DNA from: Lepidodermella squamata
Taxonomy: Eukaryota; Gastrotricha
Assembly (NCBI GenBank): GCA_047495785.1
Contig: JBLDXI010000029.1
Location: 2,728,001-2,792,000 of the forward strand
Direction: 5' to 3'
DNA: 64,000 bases
Below the pieces are notes generated by a model. The model saw only the letters and a program-made list of their open reading frames with translations. It made no database searches and was not told the origin of the DNA. Of the stretch, positions 24,526 to 35,540 are shown piece by piece. Each line of letters starts with the position of its first letter. Position 1 is the first letter of the stretch. Made by a program: the position numbers and the translations under genes.

Positions 24526-25589
24526 TTCGAAATTGGTCAGGCATTGTAGTCCGGGTTTTGCAAAGTGACCCAGATGAATCATCAGCTGGTTACTATTGCT
24601 TTTATGTTTTTAAGTTTTATGTGTACAGTATTTTCCTGTTTGGGTGGTGGGGCTGGTGGTGCGGTGGTGAAGTCGCGCGTATTTTTCTTAGCAATAATCG
24701 CGGTAGCAGTCGAAATCGAGCAATCAAGAAATATTGGCACATTGCGCGTGGCGGCTTAGATTTTCCAATTGCCTATCTTCACTTGTCAATATCTTCGTTC
24801 GTGTCGCGCTATCAAGTAATAAAGGAGGGTCTTCAGTGATGTAAGTACAGCCATTTGTTATAAATATTGCTTGACAGTTTCGCGACCACATGACCGCACC
24901 ACCTCACGCCGCCCCTTAGCTTTCCCGGAAAGCTACGGAAAGCTACGGGGCGGCGACGAGGCGAGAACGCCAAGGGAGGAGGCGGCGATTCGATCGACCT
25001 CGTTCTGGGCGTCTGAGCTTCGACAAAGGTAGCGCACGTGCTGGCGAGGTCCTGGAAGGCCGACTTGGGATCTCGCAATTATTACTTTGTGAAAAATCGC
25101 TCGAATGTTAACCAATAGCCGAATTCTCAGGCTTTATTACTAATTACTAACTATTTGAATTTTAGCATACGTGCATAAACAGTTGCGTAAAACAAGTGAT
25201 TTCTATTTCTGAAGGATAATTAATCTAACGGATAAAGTTGAAACCGTACTAGCAATTGATTTCAGTGGTGAAATACCGCGTGCGGCAATTGAAACTTCAT
25301 TTTGATAAGAAGACCGCCGGGAAATTCGAATATTAGCTTTTATCATTTATCATTTACCGGACCAATCAGAGCCGACCATGTTCATACAACATGCCTTAAA
25401 TAATACATGTTTTCAATAGTTAACACAGACTTCAGCGAGATGGAGATTTAAATTACCGGGAAGTATAATAAATATCCGAGACAATAAATGACAACTCTAC
25501 GTCACCATAACTAAAAAGATGGATAACAGCGCCAGTTAGGATTAGGGATTAAGACGCATAAGTCATAAGTTTGATTGGGGCCTCTTTTA

Positions 25590-27627
25590 TCACTCGTGGT
25601 TTTGATTAGGAGTAACGAGTTTTGGCGGTCCATTCGGCCCATCTCTGTTGCAGTCAAGCCCAACTGCAGCAGTTGGTGGGGATCGGCAAGCTTCGGTTAT
25701 TTGCCTCATTTCCTTCGCCGACAGGGGTGAATCATAGACTGAGATACAGGCCATGTGGTCACCTTCCATCAAGCCGTACTTCGTATTGGTTTCGCGATCT
25801 AAAGCCCCTCCGACTACAATCGATGGCACCCATTGAATGGCCGAGTCTGATGCGTAAATGAGCTTCCGATCGACAGTTGTTGAATTCGAGTACATTGCAT
25901 TCATATCAAATTTAATTTTCGATAAGTCCAAATGCAATGTATTAGATTTATAAAATCTGTAAACCGTGAACTCCTGATCGGTGGAATTATATGTAAGGCC
26001 AACGAAACACCAGGCCGAGAAGAGATCTGGTAAAGCTAGTGATGCTGCGACACTACTGTTCCGTTTGTCGTAAACTTTGATATTAAGCATGTAGTCCTCT
26101 GAGTAATGAAGGGTTAGAAACGAGTTCTCCAGCTCCATCTCAAACAGTCCACTAGGCCGGCGATCGCGCCAACGTCGATTTTCACTACCTTGGCCTCTCG
26201 CATCTGCGAAGAACGAGGCTGAAAATCCTGATGGCTTCAGTGGTACCATTGTCTTGTAAGCAGCCAGGGTTTTATTATCCTTCTTTTCCTTATTGATGCA
26301 GCAGTAACCAACTGCGAAGCTGAAGTGGTCGGAAACATCTCTGTAGGGCGACTCGGGTTCACACACAGCAGTATTCGATCTACTAACCGGCTGGATTCCG
26401 CAAATTGTGTCGTTCAGCTCAGATTTTTTGTCCATATACGGTGCAAATACAAGAGATTTAGGACTAGGCCATTGAACGCCGAGTTGTACTGAATGAAATA
26501 AAACTTGGTTTGTATAATGAAAGATTTCCATATTGAAAGAGATAGAGAGCGGAGTACCGCTAAGGATGGTAGGGATCATCCCTACCAGTTCCGTCGTTCA
26601 GCCGAAGACCAAAGACTCTTATGTTGATTTTCCTTATACGGCTAGTTTAATATAATGCTCATACCCTAAAGGCTTAAATCCCTTATAGCCGCACAATATA
26701 TACGCTATAGTTCGCTAGAGGTGTCTACCTGTTGTAGTGTTCCCTATGAATAAAGCCATCAAACTCACCGTTTCCATCACGCTTGCAGTTAACTGTCGGC
26801 GATTTCTTAGGAGCTTCGCGGCACGATTCGGGTAATTGGCCGATTTCATTCGTATTCAATGCAGTGTTAAACATCGAGAAACAGAACAAATTTTGGCCGG
26901 TTCGGAATGCCCATTCTTGGTAAGCATCCCTATCCAAAGCATCGCCGAGCGTTAGTTGACTCCAGTCTCCCCCGATCTGCAGAGGTTTGGTCATGTTGCC
27001 AGAAGCCGACATTGTTAAATTGGTCTTTTGATCGATGACGTAAACTGTCAGTTGGCTCGCTGAACTATCGTGAGACATAGCGAAAAACCGCCAGCTATCA
27101 GCCCCACAAGCGCTTGAGACCCTGAGCCTGATTGTTATATTGATATCGTCCTTATCGAAAACTTTAACGATAAGTTCATTTGACAGGCAGACCACTGTTA
27201 CGATAGACTGGTCAGTTTCAAGTTCCAGCAAACCAGAATCAGTGTCGGCCAATGATTTCAGGTAAAATGATAGCGTGAAGCTAGGCTTTATCGGAACAGG
27301 GTGATAGATCGAAAGGTAGTCCCAGTATCTTCCACTGCCTGCTTTCAAAGAGTAAGAACCAGTTAGATCCCCGAACGGGTTGTTTTTTGGGTCAAATGCG
27401 GCAAAAGAGCTCGTGTTTACTGGAGCTAGGTTGCAAATCCTATCGTTCAAATCGTTGTTTCTGTCCATCTGGGCATGGAATACTAAAGCGTCGAGTCTTG
27501 GCCAGGCGGTAGCTGCTGTAGAAACTTATAATTGCGTATACCATTAACATTTTAAGTTAAATTCGTGCATGATCATACCTGGAGCTAAATACCCGATTGA
27601 TAACAATACAAGATACAACGACTTCAT
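25590..27627 (-). CDS. Family-1 gene E, two LamG-like domains, GPI tail lost
   Basis: Exon 1 27627-27579 (signal peptide MKSLYLVLLSIGYLAP), exon 2 27512-26769, exon 3 26488-25590. Splice sites are GT-AG, introns are phase 1 (66 and 280 bp), and the 1692 nt total gives 563 residues. Both domains are complete. The C-terminus is different from its relatives: the frame ends KLVTPNQNHE soon after the last domain. The former tail coding sequence can still be recognised downstream on the minus strand at about 25545-25490, but it is cut off by an unrelated stretch (25546-25600). The product is therefore predicted to be secreted rather than anchored. Intron 2 holds a repeat shared with 37897-38005. 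Confidence 0.8.
26549..26640. repeat. Dispersed repeat, second copy at 37897-38005
   Basis: Both copies contain GTACCGCTAA, GGTAGGGATCA or a close variant, CCCTACC, and AAGACC followed by CTTATGT, in the same order and orientation. One copy is in intron 2 of gene E, the other upstream (minus-strand downstream) of the family-2 gene. The element type is unknown. Confidence 0.55.
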
Positions 27628-29240
27628 CACGGTGCAGCTGTGCGAGCTTAATCAATAATATTTGATACTGACCCAAACTAAAAATAAATTCACGGCCGTC
27701 GCCTTGTGATCGTATCGTAAAAAATGGTTTATATATATGCTATTGTCACGGCTAATTATCTTTGTAAATTACAAAAAATGGGTCACATGCCATTGACAAA
27801 GCATCAAATAGGCAATTGGTTCTAAGAAAGTGAAATAGGCGGCTATTTTTGCCTCCAGGAGAACTGGTCATTCAGGGGCAAGACAGACATTCAGAAATAA
27901 ACGAGGTTATTTGCTTAACAATTTGCTGAACAATAGCTTCCCCTGGAAGAGTAAAAAAAAGCATCTTGAATAAATAAATAACAATAATAATAATAACAAT
28001 CAATCCTCAATCCTCAATCATTTACCATTTAGTATTCCATCAATGAGTTTATGGTATTTGCGAATGAAAAAACCACGAAAAGCCTGAAGCGTGCACCTTA
28101 TTTATTCTCAACAATCTAAGATAAAAACCATTGATCTGTAAAGATCGAGAGATCACGCCGCCTTAGCTTGCGGGGTTAACACTTTTAGGCATGTGTATCG
28201 TTTATCGTCTTCAGCTTATTCAAACTAAATTGCGTCCGCCTTCATCATTGACATTTTCTTCTTTATTAGAGAGCAAAACTTATTCGAACAACAACACATT
28301 TACGGCTGAAATCCCCTTTGTCCCGCGTCGAATTTGAAATTGGTCAGGGATTCTCATAATATTGCCTGACTGAATTTGTTTCATGAGATTTAAATCTTGC
28401 GGGTTTTTCAGCAGCAAAACATGCATATAGAGCCCTAGAAGAGGCCAGTTTTGAGGCAAAAGGGTCGAAGGCGAAATTCGTGGAAGGAATTCCGGGAAAT
28501 ATCGCGGGCTCCTTTTGACATAGTACTCGGGAGGAAGCTGTTACCTTCTTCGCATTACGCGTATACCTTGTATACCGCTAAAAAAAGGCGAAAAATCACA
28601 TGGGAGGAGCGATTTCAAAAGAATAGCATCGCAAAAAGGTGTGTCCTGCAGGCAATTGTTCACCCAGGACTGGTTTTTATTGTGTAATAATCGCGTAACA
28701 TAAGTTACATACGTACATACATACAGTGTATTTTAGTCTATTTCTAAAGAATATTCTAAAGAATAAGCTGAAGCTGTACCCGCACGTGATTTTAGTAGTG
28801 AAATTCCGCGCGCGACAATTGAAAGCGCCAACTTTCCAAGCAACTTTCGAATTTCCCAAATTTTTTACTTCCATTGCAAAATACATCAAATATCTAATGT
28901 AGAATTGATAATGGGCTTCTAGCTCGTAAAACTGAAAGCAATCTTTGTGTACTTGTGCTCAAAATTTGGTGTCTAAACACGCAAGTTACTAGGGCGCGCT
29001 TTACTTTGAATGCGCGTAAACAAATTTGGCTTTACATTTTCCGATCGAGAAACTTATATTCAGTCGATTCTAAATTTGATATAAAAACCATGGGAAATTC
29101 GATTGTTAGCCTATATTATCGAGCGCGTGGAAGAGACCTAGGCGGCCTGTGCCGACCAATTTCCTACAGCTCAGATAACACATCTCAGATAAATTACCGG
29201 AAAGTATAATATAAAATATCCGAGGCAATTAATAACAACT
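27628..29240. other. Intergenic: 5' flank of gene E and 3' flank of gene F
   Basis: Positions 27680-27860 share sequence with other family-1 5' flanks (AATAAATTCACGGCCG, GGGTCACATGCCATTGACA). Positions 28780-29225 match the 3' flank of gene E (25240-25500). Between them I see no gene. Positions 28451-28687 form an open frame with no recognisable domain. Confidence 0.5.
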
Positions 29241-31166
29241 CTACATCACCATAACTAACAAGATGAATAACAGCGCCAGTAAAGATTCAGACACGTAATT
29301 TCGATTGGCGCCAGTAGTAGAATCCCTAGTGGGAGAAGAGGTTACGCCACTAATCAAACCACCAGTAGATTTAACAGAAGCTGTAACGAGTTTAGACGTT
29401 CCATTCGGCCCATCTCTATTGCAGTCGAGTCCAACAGCAGCAGATGGTGGAGATCGACAAGCTTCGGTTATTTGCCTCATTTCCTTCGCCGACAGGGGTG
29501 AATCGTAGACTGAGACACAGGCCATATGGTCACCTTCCACCATGCCGTACTTAGTATTGTTCTCGCGATCTAAAGCTCCTCCGACAACAATCGACGGCAC
29601 CCATTGAATGGCCGAGTCTGATGCGTAAAACAACTTCCGATCGACAGTTGTTGAATTCGAGCGCAACGTATTAAAATCAAATGTAAAGTTCGAGAAGTCA
29701 AAATAAAGATATGGGCTTCTTTTGTGAAATTGATAAACCGTCAACTTCTGATCGCTTGAATTATACGTAAGGCCAATGAAAGTCCACTCCCTGCAGAGAT
29801 TAGGTAAAGCTAGGGATGCTGCGACACTACTGTTCCGTTTGTCGTAAACTTTGATATTAAGCATGTAGTCCTCTGAGCAATGAAGGGTTAGAAACGAGTT
29901 TCCCAGCTCCATCTCAAACAGTCCACTAGGCAGGCGACCGCGCCAATCTGGATTAATACGACCTTGGCCACTCGCATCTGCGAAGAAAGAGGCTGAAAAT
30001 CCTGATGGTTTCAGTGGCACCATTGTCTTGTAAGCAGCCAGGGTTTTATTATGACTCCTGTTGATACAGCAGTAGCTAACTGCGAAGCTGTAGTAGTCGG
30101 AACCGTACGGCGAAATGCTTTCACGCACAGCAGTATCTGATATGCTATCCGGCTTGATTCCGCAGATTGTGTCGTTCATTTGCGATTTTTTGTCCAGATA
30201 AGGAGCAAATACAAGAGATTTTGGATTCGGCCACTGAACGCCGAGTTGAACTGAAAACAGTGAGAGATTTAGTTGATTGTAGTTATACCATAATTTTTGT
30301 TTGAATCTAATTTTCCTATATAGGTTCCTGCCACTGAACTTACCGTTTCCGTCACGCTTGCAATCAACCGTCGGGGATTTCTTAGGAGCTTCGCGGCACG
30401 ATTCGGTTAATTGGCCGATTTCACTCGAATTCAAGGCGGCGTTGAACATCGAGAAGCAGAACAAGTTCTGGCCATTTTGGTATACCCAAACATTGTAAGC
30501 ATCCTCATGCAAAGCATCGCCGAGCATTAATTGACTCCAGTCTCCGCCGATCGGCAGGGGTTTGAACATATAGCCAGTAACCGACTTTATTAAATTGGTC
30601 TTAGGATCGAAGACATAAGCCGTCAGTTGGCTCGTTGAGCTATCGTGGGATATCGCAAAAAACCGCCAACTATAATCCCCACAAGCGCTTGAGACGTTGA
30701 GCCTGATTGTTGTATTTAATTCGTCCTTGTCGAAAACTTTGACGATAAGGTCATTTGACAGGCAGACAGCTGTTACGATAGACTTGTCGGTTTCAAGTTC
30801 CAGCAAGCCACCATCACTATTAGGCGAAGATTTCCGGTAAAACGATAGCGTGAAGCTGGGCTTTATCGGAACAGGGCGATAGATCGAAAGGTAGTCCCAG
30901 TTTCTTCCCCTATTTGTATTCAAAGAGTAAGAACCAGTTAATTGCCCGAACGGGTTGTTTCCAGGGACGAATCGGGCGAACTCGCTTGTGTTAACTGGTG
31001 CTAGGTTGCATATTCTGTCATTCGTATCGTTATTTCTGTCCAAGTGGGCATGTAATACTAATGCGTCGAGTCTTGGCCAGGCAGTGGTTGCTGCAGTACC
31101 TTCGAGCATGATCATACCTGGAGCTAAATACCCGATTGATAACAATACAAGATACAGCGACTTCAT
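29241..31166 (-). CDS. Family-1 gene F: two LamG-like domains, introns stop-free and in frame
   Basis: The homologous exon plan is exon 1 31166-31118 (MKSLYLVLLSIGYLAP), exon 2 31090-30344, exon 3 30250-29241. If spliced, the protein has 601 residues. Unusually, the whole locus is one open frame of 641 residues. Intron 1 has shrunk to 27 bp (31117-31091; 60-66 bp in D and E), and intron 2 is 93 bp (30343-30251). Both lengths are multiples of three and contain no stop. GTAAGT and TTTTCAG still mark intron 2, so it is probably spliced. A 27 bp intron is probably too short and may be translated as nine extra residues between signal peptide and domain 1. The tail after the last domain is Ser/Thr/Gly-rich and then hydrophobic (ESLLALLFILLVMVM), GPI-type. 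Confidence 0.85.
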   Translation of the reverse strand: MKSLYLVLLSIGYLAPGMIMLEGTAATTAWPRLDALVLHAHLDRNNDTNDRICNLAPVNTSEFARFVPGNNPFGQLTGSYSLNTNRGRNWDYLSIYRPVPIKPSFTLSFYRKSSPNSDGGLLELETDKSIVTAVCLSNDLIVKVFDKDELNTTIRLNVSSACGDYSWRFFAISHDSSTSQLTAYVFDPKTNLIKSVTGYMFKPLPIGGDWSQLMLGDALHEDAYNVWVYQNGQNLFCFSMFNAALNSSEIGQLTESCREAPKKSPTVDCKRDGNGKFSGRNLYRKIRFKQKLWYNYNQLNLSLFSVQLGVQWPNPKSLVFAPYLDKKSQMNDTICGIKPDSISDTAVRESISPYGSDYYSFAVSYCCINRSHNKTLAAYKTMVPLKPSGFSASFFADASGQGRINPDWRGRLPSGLFEMELGNSFLTLHCSEDYMLNIKVYDKRNSSVAASLALPNLCREWTFIGLTYNSSDQKLTVYQFHKRSPYLYFDFSNFTFDFNTLRSNSTTVDRKLFYASDSAIQWVPSIVVGGALDRENNTKYGMVEGDHMACVSVYDSPLSAKEMRQITEACRSPPSAAVGLDCNRDGPNGTSKLVTASVKSTGGLISGVTSSPTRDSTTGANRNYVSESLLALLFILLVMVM

Positions 31167-31199
31167 CACGATGCAGCTGGGCGCGTTGACTCAATAAGA

Positions 31200-31470
31200 T
31201 TTGATACTGACCCACACAAAAAATAAATTCAAGGCCGGCGCCTTGTAAATCACAAAAAATGATGTATATGCTATTGACACAGCAGCTATTCATGTTCTAA
31301 TAGGCCTAAAGAATGTGAATACTGATGAAATATTACGTCGCATGTGATCGTAATTCAATGTAATTCATGTAATTCAATATGCTCAAAGGTATAGTGTACC
31401 TGGAAAATTATCTTTGAAAATTACAAAAAATGGGTCACATGCAATTGACACAGCAGCAAATAGGCAATAT
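31200..31470 (-). promoter_or_regulatory. Conserved 5' flank of family-1 genes (candidate promoter)
   Basis: Upstream of the start codons of A, D, E and F lies a shared block. It contains AATAAATTCAAGGC(C/G)G with GCCTTGTAAATCACAAAA, then ATTGACACAGCAGC, ATAGGCCTAAAGAATGT, GAAATATTACG, and GTGTACCTGGAAA or a variant. Copies are at 5640-5880, 23580-23820, 27660-27860 and here. Conservation may simply reflect recent duplication, but shared expression control would be a natural consequence. No TATA box was assigned with confidence. Confidence 0.4.
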
Positions 31471-31681
31471 GCCCAAAGAAAGTGATAATAGACCGGAGTG
31501 TCCTCTCCTGGAAAGTTTGAAATTTATGAACTGGATGAACTACTAGAAAATCCAACAGACCAAATGTCAAAAAATGGTGGTTGGAAACTAAAAGGCTAGG
31601 AGGCAAAAATAATGACAAATAAGGGTGATCGGTGGCCCTTTCTTTCCGCACAAGGAGATTCACAAGCTCATGTAACGGTCA

Positions 31682-31806
31682 AACGACAAGAAGACGCTAA
31701 ACCAGATCGATCACATCACGGTCATCCGCCGCTGGCGAAGTTCTCTTCAGGATGTTAAAGGCCATCGCGGGGCCAACATGAGCAAAGACCACATGCTAGT
31801 TGTAGG
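31682..31806 (+). pseudogene. LINE endonuclease C-terminal fragment
   Basis: The plus strand reads NDKKTLNQIDHITVIRRW, SSLQDVKGHRGANM and SKDHMLVV. This is the end of the apurinic-type endonuclease of RTE/CR1-like LINEs, with the QIDHI motif and the catalytic SDH motif (here KDH). It is an isolated scrap of about 40 codons. Confidence 0.65.
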
Positions 31807-32262
31807 CTCTGTATACGCCTAAACCTGGCGCCACCGAAGGGAAGGGTGGCGCTCTGAGGGATCCTGAAGAAAGGTCAAAGTTCTCGCGAAGTCTGACTGA
31901 CTCAGTCAAGTCGTGAAATCTCGTCTCCACTCGCCTAAAGGCTCGCTCCGACTCTTTTCCCCTGTTTCATTCGTATTAGTCGATCTATATTACGTGCTAC
32001 TCAAAAATATAGATTTGATGCTACTGATTCGTGTATCTTTGTAGGCAACATCCGAAAGCTATTAGGATGGATAAATTCGTTAAATTGATGGAACTGTGAA
32101 TTAGCAAAGTCGAAATCCCCAAATCGTTGAGTAAATCTGACTTAAATTAACGACGTTCAGCGATTGTTACATCTTCTGTTATTTGTTGAGTAAGACAAAC
32201 GTTTTCTTGAGATACGAAATATTTCACAATATTAAAACAGCATAAACACGGCATGTATGTCC

Positions 32263-34209
32263 CTAAATCAAGTCGTTTAAACCTCCGTGAGACAAATCTC
32301 CAAATAGATATCGTCCACTGTAGTTGTCGAATGAGCATACTAATGGTTCCGTTTTAGGCACGAATCTCCGAGTTGGAGCTAGCGAAAAGTGCGAAGCTGA
32401 TTCTCCAAAGCCGCTGCGGCTGATGACCAAGGCATCCATCTCAATCAATATCAGCCAGTCCAGCCACGATTTCCCAGCCTGAAGCCATATCAAATCGTTC
32501 ATTAGATCCGTCTCAGGCAACATATCGATATGCTGAACAGTTAGGTTTTGCATTCCATCAGTTGAGAATATTTTTATCCGGCTGGAATTTACGATGCCTG
32601 GGCCAAGTAAATTCAGAATTTCGCTGTAAGTTATCGCCCAATCTGTTGTCATGAAAAGCGTGACATTATTCCCACGAAAGTCGGGAGAATCTAGCACGCG
32701 AAGAACTTCGTTCGCGTAGCATTTCAGCTCTGGAAGCCGTGACATGTCATGAAGGTTGTCAATATCTGAAATGATCGGATAGCATGAGATATTTGAAATT
32801 ACTGAGCAGTAACAGTTGGCAAGTGGATTTGGACCATTATGTACCAGTTTTGAAATTGCTGGAATGTGAGGTAAGGACAAACCGTGGAGTGCTTCGGGTT
32901 CATTAGGGGTATTGTTCCTATAGCCAACAGAAAACCACTTACATAATTACATAAAATTACGTGAATTTTGCAGGGATCCGATAAATTTGCAAATCAACAG
33001 GGGGGACCCTTACGTTTTTCAGAAATTTTCGAATGCCAGGGGGTTTTACTGTCTCAATTTTATGCCAAAAGATTCCCCGTGTTTCAATGTACTACAAAGC
33101 CAAATTGCCTCCAAGAATGTAGTCAAAAAATGAATGCGAAGTAGCATTTCGAAAATTTGGCTACTATGCTAAATAGGTCAGTTGACTAGGCCTGATCTGG
33201 ATTTGACATATTTTTCCGATTCCGGAAAACAATTTGCGAAAATAACCAGTCCACCAGTCGTTTTTACGTTTCTCGGAGCTCAACTATTGTAATTGAAAAT
33301 AACGAGAAGGAACTAGAACTTAAAAATGCTCAAAAATGTGAAAATTGCGTCAAAATCCCATGGTTCAATAGTTACCAGTCATTCGGTGGAACACACTTGT
33401 TTTTCCTACTTACACAAAGTCCGAATTTGAAGACCAAGTTTGATAGAATTATCCCAAAACTCGCGACCAACTGTATTGGATATCACGCTGTTGTATAGCT
33501 CTTTCAACTTTGCGTTAGGTCGGCCGAACATGAGGCGGATCGCGGCTGAAATCGCGACGTTCAAGTCATCGCTGTAGCTCATCAATCCAGGTGCTGATTG
33601 ATTAAAGTTGGCTTGAAAAGCCTTATTCCGCAAAATCGTATCTAGACCAGCATGCCGGTTACTCTTAATCTTCAGATCGCTATACTGCTCATGCTCTTCT
33701 ATAAATTTCTCGTTGGAAAGAAGTTCCATATACGGTTCGTCGGGTAAGTCTCCTTGATGCAACAGCCATTTAATATTTTCTGAGCGTTTCGCGGTGACTT
33801 TTTGAAACGTCGCAGCATCCACGTCGTAGAAATGCTCGTTCATTTCAAAATAATCAGCTGCATCCGATGGTCTTTGCCATTCCATGTTGAAAACGCGGCC
33901 AGTGCCTATTGCGAGGTAAAAGGCAATGACAGCGCCTCGAAGTCGATCTCCGAGACCGTGGCATTCAGGCCGTTTTATTTTGCACTTGGCCGAAGGATCA
34001 CGACCACTCAGAGATGGGAACATAAAGTCGTAACACGTGTCGTTGCCAAGCTTTGGGAATCTGCAGGTAGTCGTAAGTAACTTGAGCGATTCGCCTCGCC
34101 TCATTTTCTGTGCCATCACCTTGAAATAGTGCTCAGTGATGGATTTGGCCAGATCAATAGCTTTCCCTGGTTTCGGCGAGATTTCGATAGGATGATCATA
34201 TTCATCCAT
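32263..34209 (-). CDS. Fucosyltransferase-like glycosyltransferase (two catalytic exons)
   Basis: Exon A 34209-33416 and exon B 32917-32263 join through a GT-AG, phase-2 intron of 498 bp and give 482 residues. Motifs: CHGLGDRLRGAVIAFYLA (a G-x-G-[DN]-R-[LR] loop as in nucleotide-fucose transferases), then LGLQIR (the Arg-containing strand that often binds the nucleotide sugar), then VTLFMTTDWAITYSE and ALVISRSGFGESAS (the acidic/Ser-rich C-terminal motif). This pattern suggests a GT-B enzyme of the alpha-1,2/alpha-1,6 or O-fucosyltransferase group; the exact family is not certain. Upstream, in the same frame, 34368-34210 encodes a perfect type II anchor (MAQNDAHKFLVASVAAV, then LLAIAFLS), which would place the enzyme in the Golgi. 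An in-frame TAG separates anchor from enzyme. I therefore list the ATG at 34209 as the first certain start. Several Cys and N-x-S/T sites fit a lumenal domain. Confidence 0.7.
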
Positions 34210-34368
34210 AGAAACCTACTGGTCATATTCAGGCGATTCAGAGATAGGTCCAGAGATAGCGACATGTGAACTGGGAATTTGCTGGCGAGAGAGAAATGCG
34301 ATTGCAAGCAAAGCTACAACAGCTGCAACTGAGGCTACTAAAAATTTGTGTGCATCATTCTGAGCCAT
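34210..34368 (-). other. Candidate N-terminal signal-anchor segment, closed by an in-frame TAG
   Basis: ATG at 34368-34366 opens 50 codons with a hydrophobic run of about 17 residues followed by SRQQ, typical of a Golgi type II anchor. It is in the same frame as the glycosyltransferase but ends in TAG directly before GTT TCT ATG. A 53 bp intron (GTAGGT...CAG) would remove the TAG but shifts the frame, so it does not solve the problem. Options are a nonsense mutation, a sequencing error, readthrough, or a distant alternative first exon. Confidence 0.5.
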
Positions 34369-35221
34369 CGGTCAAGGAGAACGCTAACAGGAATTCGTGT
34401 TCAAAACTTACATTGAGAAGGATTAACTAGGAGGATTGGTTAAATTTACTCGTGATGTGAGACTAATCAAACCGTCAGCCATTCGCGATGTTACGCTCAC
34501 ACTTCTTGTGCGCGAGCCAGAGACCGACCGCGCTTATTGATTGAGTTGAGTGGCCGAACGATAGACAAATCTATACAAATCGGAAAGTAACGATCTTCCT
34601 ATAGTAGATAAATTCACACCAAAACGTGAAAAAGTGGGCACGCGACCTTCAGTTTTATTCACTCATATCCGCACATTGTACTTTTTTAGATTTGTTATTA
34701 ATTTTCAAAATTCCTAGAGAAAAACTGTTATTTCCCAAAAATTCCGAAACAATTTTATGAGACGGTTTTGTTTTTATTTTTTTGAATTGTCTCCAAGTTG
34801 GTGAAAACACTCTTCTAAAACACATAGTATTTTCCTTGGAATTTTTCGGCGTCAAATAAAAAAGTTTACCGCGCCCTGGAAGATTCTTAAAATGGCAATT
34901 TTTCGTATAAGTGACAAACTTTGTGACAATATAAAAAAGTTAAGAAAACCGTCTCATGACACGGGACTCATTCGATAGAGGAGCGCTTGTGGTATTCCGG
35001 AATTTTTTTTTAGAATTTTCAGGAAATGAAAATTTTTCTCTGGGAATTTTAGAAATCAGGCCTTCAGGCCAATGTTATTTGATTTCTGAAAGTATTCGTA
35101 GCATATATGCATTTTATTTGCAAGAAGATAACACGGAGATCACATTTTTCTATAATCACATTTCATGTAAAATATCGATGAAAGACCACAGAAAAACCTC
35201 ACGGTAAACGAAGTTTGTGGT
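34369..35221. other. Intergenic, no gene recognised
   Basis: AT-rich DNA upstream of the glycosyltransferase, presumably including its promoter. No TATA box, repeat ends or coding exon could be supported. Confidence 0.5.
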
Positions 35222-35540
35222 ATAAAATATATTTCTCTCTTAACAATGTCGTGTACATAGGATAAATTTAAATTGCGGGTGTCGGTCACGCGCGAAAGGG
35301 CGACATTAAGCTGACCGTGTGGAAACGCCTCGCGCTGCTTGAGAGACAGGCCAACAAAATGGAAGGTCTGAAGCTGGCGCGTTTGTTGATTGAGCATCTG
35401 AAGGCTAATCGTACAGGAAACTGCCTCCAACGAATGACTACAGGTGTACCATTCTGATCGGCAATGAGAGGAATGCGTTGAATCTTGCCTTGGATAACGT
35501 TATGTCGCGATCGCTGAACAGATTGTCCAGTTCCATTGCA
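35222..35540 (-). pseudogene. Helitron-type PIF1-like helicase, C-terminal remnant
   Basis: In one frame (35486-35372) the minus strand reads GKIQRIPLI, WRQFPVRLAF and SINKR. After a frameshift (35364-35224) it reads FHFVGLSLKQREA and FPHGQLNVALSRV. These match the conserved end of Helitron helicases, including the R-QFP motif and motif VI (HGQLYVALSRV in the family). It lacks the rest of the helicase and the Rep domain. It joins directly to a family-1 exon fragment, so it is part of a chimeric locus. Confidence 0.8.

Larger units (their letters stand above)
23540..25589. other. 5' flank of copy D and mobile-element debris
   Basis: Positions 23580-23820 are a well-preserved copy of the common family-1 5' flank. 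Further right are a Ty3/gypsy integrase scrap (24295-24438), a remnant of family-1 exon 2 (24445-24525), and the 3' flank of gene E (25240-25500), which matches 28780-29225 downstream of gene F. I see no intact gene. Confidence 0.55.
31167..32262. other. Intergenic between gene F and the fucosyltransferase-like gene
   Basis: Contains the common family-1 5' flank (31200-31470), a LINE endonuclease scrap (31682-31806), and otherwise no recognised feature. Positions 31860-31960 are rich in CTCG/GACT words but fit no known RNA. Confidence 0.5.

Noticed and set aside
24900-25115. Open frames over the GC-rich stretch near 24.9-25.1 kb
   Set aside because: Composition-driven and without domain; a small AGCTTTCCCGGAAAGCT palindrome lies there but nothing else.
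34150-34220. 53 bp intron (GTAGGT to CAG) removing the TAG in the glycosyltransferase
   Set aside because: The length is not a multiple of three and the joined frame meets a stop at once; other AG sites nearby also fail.
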